Shown: positions 1 to 4,972 of the stretch, in pieces
Position numbering within the stretch: position 1 is the first letter of the stretch
How the letters are laid out: every line of letters starts with the position of its first letter
Origin: DATEEW01 sp035273665
GTDB lineage: Bacteria > Pseudomonadota > Gammaproteobacteria > Burkholderiales > SG8-39
Length of the DNA: 6,470 nt
Assembly: GCA_035273665.1 (NCBI GenBank)
Contig: DATEOW010000097.1
Location: 1-6,470 of the forward strand
Direction: 5' to 3'
Made by a program: the position numbers and the translations under genes
The notes under the pieces: model-generated
Databases searched by the model: none
What the model saw: the letters and a program-made list of their open reading frames with translations, nothing else
What the model was told of the DNA's origin: nothing

Positions 1-918
1 GACGATGGCGAAAGCGTGAACAGCCTGCTGCGCTCCGCCGACGCCGCGATGTACCACGCGAAGAGTTTGGGGCGTAGCAACTATCAGTTCTTCACCGCGA
101 GCATGAACGCGGCGGCGCAAGAGCGCGTCTCGATGGAGCAGCGCTTACGCAGCGCCATCGAAAATAAAGAACTGGAGGTGCACTTCCAGACACAAGTGGA
201 TTTGGCTCAGCGCAGGATTGTTGGCGTCGAGGCCTTGGCGCGTTGGAACTCGCCGCAAGGACCGGTATCGCCGGCGCAATTCATTCCGGTGGCGGAAGAC
301 ACCGGTTTGATCATCCCCATTGGCGAGTGGATCTTGCGCGAATCCTGCCGGCAACTGGTGGCCTGGCGAAGAGCCGGTTTTCACCACTTCAGCATGTCCG
401 TGAACGTCTCGGCGCGTCAGTTCCAGCGCCCAGATTTCACCGCGACCGTGAAGCAGATTCTCGACGAATCGAATCTCGAACCCAGCGCCTTGACCCTTGA
501 ATTGACCGAGAGCGTCATCATGGATTCAGAGCAAAAAAGCATTTCGACACTCGAAGCACTGGCCGCGATGGGCGTGCAACTTTCGCTCGACGATTTCGGC
601 ACGGGCTATTCGAGCTTGAGCTATCTCAAACGCTTCCCTTTGCACAAGCTCAAGATCGATCGCTCCTTCATACGCGACATCCATTCCGATCCGGACGATG
701 CCGCCATCGTCCGCGCGATTCTCACCATGGCGGGCGCCCTCGACCTCGAGGTCGTCGCAGAAGGCGTCGAAACACTGGAACAAGTGGAATTTCTTCAAGC
801 CTTGGGCTGTTATGCCGCCCAGGGTTACTACTTCAACCGCCCGCTCCCGGCAACGCAACTGGACAGCTTGTTTGCCGAGGTATGCGGTCTCGCCATCAAA
901 GAAAAAGCGGTCGCCTAA
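1..918 (+). CDS. GGDEF-EAL protein, c-di-GMP phosphodiesterase (5' end outside window)
   Basis: The frame is open from base 1, so the start lies upstream; the GTG at 16 is internal. The first ~25 residues (ADAAMYHAK, GRSNYQFF) are the last helix and strand of a GGDEF domain. A linker follows, then a complete EAL domain from about residue 57. Counting the codon at base 1 as residue 1, the signature residues are all present: EAL at 77-79, Asn135 in NVSARQF, Glu167 in ELTES, Asp197-Asp198 in DDFGTGYSS, Lys218 in KIDRSF, Glu254 and Glu257 in AEGVET, and Gln274 in AAQGYYFNRPLP. In this family these residues bind metal and substrate and hydrolyse c-di-GMP to pGpG, so I infer an active phosphodiesterase. 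The usual QPQ near the EAL start reads QTQ. The GGDEF active site and any sensor domain are outside the window, so cyclase activity cannot be judged. The stop TAA overlaps the convergent neighbour. Confidence 0.95.
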   Translation, partial: DDGESVNSLLRSADAAMYHAKSLGRSNYQFFTASMNAAAQERVSMEQRLRSAIENKELEVHFQTQVDLAQRRIVGVEALARWNSPQGPVSPAQFIPVAEDTGLIIPIGEWILRESCRQLVAWRRAGFHHFSMSVNVSARQFQRPDFTATVKQILDESNLEPSALTLELTESVIMDSEQKSISTLEALAAMGVQLSLDDFGTGYSSLSYLKRFPLHKLKIDRSFIRDIHSDPDDAAIVRAILTMAGALDLEVVAEGVETLEQVEFLQALGCYAAQGYYFNRPLPATQLDSLFAEVCGLAIKEKAVA

Positions 919-1367
919 AAGCCCGGTCTGTACTCGCCGATTTTGAGCGCATGCGTCGCAATAAAAATCTCGCGCAAAAATGCGAGCAGTCCGATGACCA
1001 ACGCGACGATACCGATGAAGAACAGCACCCCGGCGATGCGACTCACATCGGCCTGTAGAAACGCGCCGGCGAACATCATCGCCACTTCCATACAAATGAA
1101 GACCGCGCAGCCGACGCTGGCGGCGATCGCACGATTGGACCATCGCGCCCGACGCGACAGCACGCGCAGTTCCGCGCCGACCTGCTGCGCCCGCTCTCCG
1201 GTCAGCTCCGGCAGCAATAATTCCAGCTTGCGCGCACGATCCACCGCACGCGCAAGACGGCTCGTCATGACGTTGAGAAAAGCCCCGACGGCCGTCAACA
1301 GGAATACCGGAGCGATGGCCAGTTGGATTGCGCCCGCAACCCCGGGCAAATGCGTTTCAAGTGCCAT
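915..1367 (-). CDS. DUF2721 family membrane protein
   Basis: This is a 150-residue protein of the DUF2721 family, recognised by the block LNVMTSRLARAVDRAR (31-46) after a first hydrophobic helix and by a charged REIFIAT segment near the end. Three membrane helices are predicted by eye at about 13-34, 80-104 and 108-131. A charged, partly helical loop (about 38-79, rich in Arg, Glu and Leu) lies between helices 1 and 2. The function of the family is not established. The ATG is supported by AGGGAG at 1373-1378 with a 5-nt spacer, and by a promoter-like pair just upstream. The length is usual for the family. The TAG stop shares bases with the TAA of the convergent EAL gene (overlap 915-918). It is divergent from the thioesterase gene, and nothing in the context points to a specific role. 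Confidence 0.88.
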   Translation of the reverse strand: MALETHLPGVAGAIQLAIAPVFLLTAVGAFLNVMTSRLARAVDRARKLELLLPELTGERAQQVGAELRVLSRRARWSNRAIAASVGCAVFICMEVAMMFAGAFLQADVSRIAGVLFFIGIVALVIGLLAFLREIFIATHALKIGEYRPGF

Positions 1368-1372
1368 ATTTG

Positions 1373-1378
1373 CTCCCT
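1373..1378 (-). promoter_or_regulatory. Ribosome binding site of the DUF2721 gene
   Basis: On the minus strand AGGGAG lies 5 nt before the ATG at 1367-1365. It is a good Shine-Dalgarno match and fixes the start. Confidence 0.75.
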
Positions 1379-1391
1379 ATGCGAAGAGGCG

Positions 1392-1420
1392 ATTCTAAAG
1401 CGAGCGCGCCAATCGCCCAA
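1392..1420 (-). promoter_or_regulatory. Candidate sigma70-type promoter for the DUF2721 gene
   Basis: On the minus strand, TTGGGC (1415-1420) and TAGAAT (1392-1397) are separated by exactly 17 bp. The -10 matches TATAAT at five of six positions; the -35 matches TTGACA only in its first three bases. Transcription would begin near 1385, giving a leader of about 18 nt that contains the ribosome binding site. Position and spacing fit well, but this is a by-eye call. I found no equally good promoter for the divergent thioesterase in the same spacer (1368-1499). Confidence 0.45.
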
Positions 1421-1488
1421 TAGTCCTCGAAATGGTCGGGGTTCGCACACAAAACCGCCGGCCTTCGCTATTCTCACGCGTCCGAACC

Positions 1489-1494
1489 AGGAAG
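1489..1494 (+). promoter_or_regulatory. Ribosome binding site of the thioesterase gene
   Basis: AGGAAG with a 5-nt spacer before the ATG at 1500. It decides the start, because the frame stays open for another 59 codons upstream. Confidence 0.75.
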
Positions 1495-1499
1495 TTCCA

Positions 1500-1958
1500 A
1501 TGATCAAGCCGGATAGGCAACGTAGCGGCCTCGAATTGCTGCAATCATGGATTGCCGATAAGCGCCGACCGCCCATGGGCGACACGCTCGATTTCGATTT
1601 GGTGGAGGTCGACAATGGCCGAGCGGTCTTCGAATCCACACCAGGGCGACATGTATTGAACCCACTTGGCACGGTGCATGGGGGCTACGCGGCCACATTG
1701 CTCGATTCGGCTTGCGGCTGCGCCGCACTCTCGACCTTGGGCACAGACCACACTTATACGACCGTAGAACTGAAGGTGTCCTATCACCGGCCTATTACCG
1801 TCGAAAGCGGCAAGCTACGCACGGAGGGGAAGATCGTTTCCCTGGGCAGGCGCGTCGCTTTCACGGAAGCGCGCATCGTTGATTCGAATGGCCGGCTTTA
1901 TGCGTCCGCGACATCGACGCTATTGATTCTCGAGGGACTACCGAACAGCGGTACTTGA
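1500..1958 (+). CDS. PaaI-like hotdog-fold acyl-CoA thioesterase
   Basis: This is a 152-residue single-domain protein of the hotdog/PaaI (YdiI-like) thioesterase family, expected to hydrolyse acyl-CoA or aryl-CoA thioesters in the cytoplasm. The core signature runs GTVHGGYAATLLDSACGCA (57-75). His60-Gly61-Gly62 is the conserved HGG, and Asp69 in the following helix is the likely catalytic acid. The strands TTVELKVSYHRPIT (87-100), GKIVSLGRRVAFTEARIVD (110-128) and LYASATSTLLIL (133-144) complete the fold. The frame is open much further upstream (to about 1323), but I chose the ATG at 1500 because AGGAAG (1489-1494) precedes it by 5 nt and the family N-terminus fits. It appears monocistronic. 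The substrate cannot be told from sequence, and no phenylacetate or other catabolic genes are adjacent. Confidence 0.92.
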   Translation: MIKPDRQRSGLELLQSWIADKRRPPMGDTLDFDLVEVDNGRAVFESTPGRHVLNPLGTVHGGYAATLLDSACGCAALSTLGTDHTYTTVELKVSYHRPITVESGKLRTEGKIVSLGRRVAFTEARIVDSNGRLYASATSTLLILEGLPNSGT

Positions 1959-1959
1959 T

Positions 1960-1995
1960 GTTGCCGGCATCAATGTGTATCGATTGTTCGGCAAC
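1960..1995. terminator. Inverted repeat between convergent genes, possible terminator
   Basis: GTTGCCG (1960-1966) and CGGCAAC (1989-1995) are a perfect 7-bp inverted repeat. Inside it, CAAT and ATTG (1971-1974 and 1983-1986) can add a short inner stem after a small internal loop. It begins 2 nt after the thioesterase stop. No run of T follows on either strand, so intrinsic termination is only possible, not shown. Confidence 0.35.
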
Positions 1996-1999
1996 GATT

Positions 2000-2023
2000 G
2001 AAGCGCGTCAATTGTTGCGCTTC
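2000..2023. terminator. Second inverted repeat, over the DUF1415 stop codon
   Basis: GAAGCGC (2000-2006) and GCGCTTC (2017-2023) form a perfect 7-bp stem with a 10-nt loop. The TGA of the DUF1415 gene (2010-2008) falls in the loop. On the plus strand the stem is followed by a weak T-containing tail. It may work with the preceding repeat as a bidirectional terminator for the two convergent genes, or may be partly chance because it overlaps the last codons (Lys-Lys-Arg-Asn-Asn). Confidence 0.35.
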
Positions 2024-2577
2024 TTAGGCGGTCCCACGCGCAGCGCGTGCCAGCCTTCATGGCCGAGCGCACGCAAGGTCTCGATGTTCTTCTGATAGAT
2101 CGTTTCCGCTTCCGGAAAGGTGGCCACAGCGGCATCGACGCTTTCCTCGCGCAGCAGGTGCAGGATAGGATAGGGCGCGCGATTGCTGTAATTCTCGATA
2201 TCGTCCTTCCCAGTGCCTTCAAATTGATATTCGGGGTGAAAACTGGCCACCTGAAGTACGCCGTCCAAGCCCAGTTCTTCCACGGCCGCATCCGCGACGT
2301 CGAGAAAATCGTTGTAGTCCAGAAAATCCTGCAACACGTGGGGATGGATAAGCAAGGTTGTATCGACTGCGGCGGCGTCTGAATCGGCGAGCGTTTCAAG
2401 TTCGCGCAGCAAATCCTCCAATAAGGCTTCGGGCCGTTGCGCGTCGCTGACCACATAGCGGATCTGCCCCTTTGCATGCACCGCTTTGGCAAATGGACAG
2501 AGATTGAGTCCGATGACTGCTTTTTCCATCCAGGTTTGAACCGCCGCGACGATGTCGGCGTGATCGGGAGTTTCCAC
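2008..2577 (-). CDS. DUF1415 family protein
   Basis: I recognise the DUF1415 family, common in beta- and gammaproteobacteria and of unknown function. With a GTG start at 2577 the protein has 189 residues. Hallmarks are WMEKAVIGLNLCPFAKAV (16-33) followed by KGQIRYVVS (36-44), a His-rich LLIHPHVLQDFLDYNDFLD stretch (75-93), SFHPEYQF (112-119) and NRAPYPILHLLREESV (132-147). The conserved Cys27 and several His residues could be catalytic or metal-binding, but this is inference. There is no signal peptide or membrane segment, so it is probably cytoplasmic. The frame is open to an ATG at 2658, which would add 27 residues unlike the family. Neither start has a well-placed ribosome binding site; I prefer GTG because family members begin shortly before the first conserved helix. 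It is convergent with the thioesterase gene and divergent from the short ORF at 2730. Confidence 0.85.
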   Translation of the reverse strand: METPDHADIVAAVQTWMEKAVIGLNLCPFAKAVHAKGQIRYVVSDAQRPEALLEDLLRELETLADSDAAAVDTTLLIHPHVLQDFLDYNDFLDVADAAVEELGLDGVLQVASFHPEYQFEGTGKDDIENYSNRAPYPILHLLREESVDAAVATFPEAETIYQKNIETLRALGHEGWHALRVGPPKKRNN

Positions 2578-2636
2578 GGCATGCGACCGATGAGGCGAAG
2601 GACGCAGTGTAATGAAGCGAGGATGAAGAAACCAGC

Positions 2637-2664
2637 GCGGACATTTGCACGCGGACATTTACAT
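2637..2664. repeat. Two tandem 14-bp repeats upstream of the DUF1415 gene
   Basis: Two adjacent 14-nt units (2637-2650 and 2651-2664) both begin GCGGACATTT and agree at 12 of 14 positions. Including the preceding C, an exact 11-bp copy is repeated at 2636-2646 and 2650-2660. They lie in the divergent region between the DUF1415 gene (GTG start) and the short plus-strand ORF. If DUF1415 instead starts at 2658, they would lie over its start and first codons. They could be operator half-sites or a chance duplication. Confidence 0.5.
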
Positions 2665-2729
2665 ATCGTTACGCCCCTTGCCGACGCAAAAAACTAGATT
2701 GAAGGCAGGTCGAGTGGAAGGGAACGCAC

Positions 2730-2822
2730 ATGGATTTCAAACAAAGCTCGCTGGCCGCAGGAATCTTCGCCGTTGCGTTGATTCTCGCCTTGGCTTGGCA
2801 GGCCTCGTACGCCGGAATATAG
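2730..2822 (+). CDS. Putative 30-residue single-pass membrane protein
   Basis: ATG at 2730 opens a 30-codon frame ending in TAG at 2820-2822. The product has a short polar head (MDFKQSS), then an almost unbroken hydrophobic stretch, LAAGIFAVALILALAW (residues 8-23), and a short tail (QASYAGI). This fits one transmembrane helix with the N-terminus inside, or an uncleaved signal anchor. A strong purine-rich ribosome binding site, GGAAGGGA at 2716-2723, sits at proper spacing. No other convincing gene occupies 2659-2848. It is divergent from the DUF1415 gene and its stop lies 26 bp from the end of the convergent tri-heme cytochrome gene. I do not recognise a family. Small hydrophobic proteins often sit next to respiratory genes as accessory subunits, but here the opposite orientation makes that only a guess. 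Confidence 0.5.
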   Translation: MDFKQSSLAAGIFAVALILALAWQASYAGI

Positions 2823-2848
2823 GCTTAACGATTCCTGGCGACGCGCAT

Positions 2849-4129
2849 TCAATGCGTCGAAGCGCCCCGCGCCGCGTTGCGCACATCCCAGATATTGACC
2901 GGCGGCGCCTTATTGCCCCAGGCATTGCGGATATAACTCAAGACAGCGGCGATTTCTTCGTCCTTCAGGGAAACGGCATAGGGCGGCATCCCAAAAGGAC
3001 GCGGGTTACCGGCCGTGGCGGGCGCGAAACCGCCATTCAATACGCTCAAGACACTGTTGGAAGCGATCTCCATCGTGAGCGCACGATTCCCCGCCAAAGC
3101 CGGGTACATGCCCGCGACGCCCTCCCCTTGAGCGCCATGACAGTCGGCGCAGCGATCCGCGTAGACTTTTCTGCCCACAGCGAAGATGGACGGATCGACG
3201 GTAGGGATATCTTCTTCATCCATGCGATCGGTTTCTCTTTTCGGCAGCGTTTGTAGATACACCGCCATCGCTTGAAGGTCCGCCCCTTCGATGTGCTGGG
3301 TACTGCGGTACACCACTTCTGCCATCGGACCCAGTGCGGACGCATGCTCCGAGACGCCGTTTTTCAGCAGTGCCACGATTTCTTGCATCGGCCAGTCCTG
3401 CACGCCGGCTTCGCTAGGCGATGCAAGCGATGGAGCGTACCAACCCTGCATGGGAATCAAACCGCCGCTTAACTCCAGACTGTCTTCGCTCGCCCCGAAA
3501 ACATTGCGCCCGGCATGACAGGCGCTGCAATGTCCAAGACCGGTGACAAGATACGCACCGCGATTCCATTGCTCGCTGCGTTTTTCATCCGCCTCATAGA
3601 CGCCCGCGTTAAAGAACAAAGCGCGCCAACCGGCCAATACAAGCTGCGAGTTGTATGGCGCCCGCAGGTCGTGTGCACGATTCGGCTGAGGTACGGGCGC
3701 CAAACTCAAGAAGAAGGCGTGCAGCGCGTCCGCGTCCTCGCGTGTGACGCGGGTGTATTCGGTGTACGGGAAGGCCGGGTAGAGGAAACGCCCCGACTTC
3801 GAACGGCCGTTGTGCATCGCGCGCCAAAAATCGTCGCGCGACCATTGGCCGATACCCGTTTGCGGATCGGGTGTCAGATTCGAGCTATAGACCGTGCCGA
3901 AGGGGGTAGGAATGCCACGGCCACCGGCGAAGGGCACGCCACCGCGTGCGGTGTGACAACCGATGCAATTGCCCGCCTGCGCGAGATACCGCCCTTTCGT
4001 GATGAGTGCTGCACCTTCAAGCGAAGTGCCCTGGGGCGCGGTACCCCATTCGCCGCGATAGTTGCGATATGCGACCACCACCGCAATCACCACGATGCAC
4101 AACAGAAGCAATACAAAGATGCGCTTCAC
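2849..4129 (-). CDS. Membrane-anchored tri-heme cytochrome c (AdhB-like)
   Basis: Using the GTG at 4129 the protein has 426 residues. It starts with an uncleaved membrane anchor or signal sequence (VKRIFVLLLLCIVVIAVVVAY, about 1-21) and carries three CXXCH heme c sites: CIGCH at 55-59, CSACH at 201-205 and CADCH at 327-331. Order and spacing match the tri-heme cytochrome subunit of membrane alcohol and gluconate dehydrogenases and related orphan cytochromes. Likely axial methionines are Met269 (GPMAEVV) for heme 2 and Met381 (GMPPYAVSLKDEEIAAVLSYI) for heme 3. In the first domain the usual Met sites read PAFPY and TRV, leaving Met105 as the only Met there. The role is periplasmic electron transfer, probably to quinone or a terminal oxidase. 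The start is chosen because GTG overlaps the upstream TGA as GTGA and AAAAGG (4139-4144) lies 9 nt before it. No dehydrogenase subunit is nearby, so the donor is unknown. Confidence 0.9.
   Translation of the reverse strand: MKRIFVLLLLCIVVIAVVVAYRNYRGEWGTAPQGTSLEGAALITKGRYLAQAGNCIGCHTARGGVPFAGGRGIPTPFGTVYSSNLTPDPQTGIGQWSRDDFWRAMHNGRSKSGRFLYPAFPYTEYTRVTREDADALHAFFLSLAPVPQPNRAHDLRAPYNSQLVLAGWRALFFNAGVYEADEKRSEQWNRGAYLVTGLGHCSACHAGRNVFGASEDSLELSGGLIPMQGWYAPSLASPSEAGVQDWPMQEIVALLKNGVSEHASALGPMAEVVYRSTQHIEGADLQAMAVYLQTLPKRETDRMDEEDIPTVDPSIFAVGRKVYADRCADCHGAQGEGVAGMYPALAGNRALTMEIASNSVLSVLNGGFAPATAGNPRPFGMPPYAVSLKDEEIAAVLSYIRNAWGNKAPPVNIWDVRNAARGASTH
4126..4129 (-). promoter_or_regulatory. GTGA stop/start overlap coupling the two cytochrome genes
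   Basis: On the minus strand the tetramer GTGA contains the GTG start of the tri-heme gene (4129-4127) and the TGA stop of the di-heme gene (4128-4126). Such overlaps usually mean translational coupling and matched output of the two proteins. Confidence 0.75.
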
Positions 4130-4824
4130 TTCAGCGCACCTTTTGCGGTTCCACATTCCAGCGGCAGATCGGGGAGCTGAATTTCCGGTTTCGCGCCAGG
4201 CGGCACGGGCTGGAATGCTAGCCAGGCCGAGAGTGCGACGATGTCCGGCTCTTGCAAACGTTTAGCGATATCTGCCATGCAATCGGGTGCGTGTGCGCGT
4301 CGGACGCCGCTACGCCATGCGCCCAGTTGGGCGGCCAGATACTCACGCCGCAAGCCGAGCAAACCCGGTATCGCCGGCTCTATACCCATCAGGGTCTGTC
4401 CGTGACAAGACACGCACGCCGGCAACTGCCGCGCTTTATCGCCGAACAATGCCATCGCACGGCCTTGCGCAAGGACCGGTTCAGAGACATTCGTCGGTCG
4501 TGGCGATTCATACGGTGCTTGTACCGTGCTGAAGTGATGCGCGATCTCGTCCAGATAGGAATCGGAAAGATGGTCGACCAAATAGGTCATGAGCGAGTAG
4601 TGACGCCGCCCCTCGCGAAAATTCAGCAACTGGTTGTAGAGATAACCGGCGGGCTTCCCCGCGATGCGCGGATAGTAGGCATCAGTGCCCTGATAGTCCT
4701 GCAAGCGATGGCAAGCAGTGCAGGCAAGCACACGCTGCTCGATGGAATCAGTCGGCGCCGGACTTGCGGCATGACTGAAAAACAGAAGCAATAAGATCAA
4801 CGGCGTTCGCAACGTGGGAGGCAA
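4126..4824 (-). CDS. Di-heme c4-type cytochrome c, periplasmic
   Basis: The product has up to 232 residues with a signal peptide (hydrophobic PLILLLLFFSHAA at 8-20, likely cut near AAS-PA) and two c-type heme domains. The heme motifs are CTACH at 35-39 and CVSCH at 137-141. Typical c4 segments follow: YYPRIAGKPAGYLYNQLLNFREG (50-72), Met79 as likely ligand of heme 1, and Met183 in the DCMADIAKRL segment as likely ligand of heme 2. Two extra cysteines, Cys182 and Cys224, could form a disulfide (inference). Cytochromes c4 shuttle electrons between membrane complexes in the periplasm. The start is uncertain: no ATG lies before the first heme. TTG at 4824 gives the stated protein but lacks a good ribosome binding site; CTG at 4851 has AGGG 5 nt upstream; TTG at 4812 is also possible. 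It is first in an operon with the tri-heme gene, overlapping it by 4 bp. Confidence 0.88.
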   Translation of the reverse strand: MPPTLRTPLILLLLFFSHAASPAPTDSIEQRVLACTACHRLQDYQGTDAYYPRIAGKPAGYLYNQLLNFREGRRHYSLMTYLVDHLSDSYLDEIAHHFSTVQAPYESPRPTNVSEPVLAQGRAMALFGDKARQLPACVSCHGQTLMGIEPAIPGLLGLRREYLAAQLGAWRSGVRRAHAPDCMADIAKRLQEPDIVALSAWLAFQPVPPGAKPEIQLPDLPLECGTAKGALK

Positions 4825-4927
4825 GTGTGGCGCTCGAGAAAAGATTGACAGGCGTGCCCTGATCTTAACCCAGCAACCGAGGGGCCGGCCTCAGCGAGTC
4901 GATCCGGTGATCGGCTTTCCTTAGAGC
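4825..4927 (-). other. Leader and presumed promoter region of the cytochrome operon
   Basis: This roughly 100-bp stretch between the di-heme gene and the RTX terminator must hold the operon promoter if the terminator is effective. I see a weak -10-like TAAGAT (minus strand, about 4863-4868) without a matching -35, a palindrome GGCCGGCC (4883-4890), and a short hairpin CGATC-CGGT-GATCG (4900-4913). None is strong enough to assign a regulator. Confidence 0.3.
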
Positions 4928-4930
4928 AAA

Positions 4931-4959
4931 AAAAAGGGCGGGGAGAACCCGCCCTTTTT
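4931..4959 (-). terminator. Rho-independent terminator of the RTX gene
   Basis: GGGCGGG (4936-4942) pairs perfectly with CCCGCCC (4948-4954) around a 5-nt loop, flanked by A5 at 4931-4935 and T5 at 4955-4959. On the minus strand the GC stem is followed by eight T (4935-4928), the classic intrinsic terminator form. It lies 18 nt after the RTX stop codon. The T5 on the other side would also allow it to act on plus-strand transcripts, but no plus-strand gene needs it here. It separates the RTX gene from the cytochrome operon on the same strand. Confidence 0.93.
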
Positions 4960-4972
4960 AAGCGTGCGCTGC

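Noticed and set aside
526..1143. Minus-strand open frame of 205 codons across the EAL and DUF2721 genes
   Set aside because: It runs antisense through the conserved EAL catalytic motifs and is out of frame with DUF2721; no family resemblance.
1432..1503. 23-codon upstream ORF whose TGA overlaps the thioesterase ATG as ATGA
   Set aside because: The arrangement would allow coupling, but there is no ribosome binding site before its ATG, and the thioesterase has its own good site inside it. The Arg-rich product looks random.
1938..2582. Minus-strand open frame of 214 codons overlapping the DUF1415 gene in another frame
   Set aside because: Its product is rich in Arg, Ser, Trp and Pro and shows no recognisable motif, while the other minus-strand frame gives a clear DUF1415 protein. 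Typical shadow frame.
2814..2835. GGAAT/ATTCC inverted repeat after the short ORF as a terminator
   Set aside because: Only 5 bp of stem with a 12-nt loop and no T-run; not better than chance.
2645..3256. Plus-strand open frame of 203 codons spanning the short ORF region and the cytochrome 3' end
   Set aside because: Arg- and His-rich composition without motifs, and antisense to the well-supported heme 3 domain.
3515..4180. Plus-strand open frame of 221 codons antisense to the tri-heme cytochrome gene
   Set aside because: The opposite strand carries three CXXCH motifs and family signatures; this frame has none and no ribosome binding site.
4883..4913. GGCCGGCC palindrome and CGATC/GATCG hairpin as operators of the cytochrome operon
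   Set aside because: Short GC-rich palindromes are expected in such DNA, and no known regulator motif is matched; kept only as a description of the spacer.
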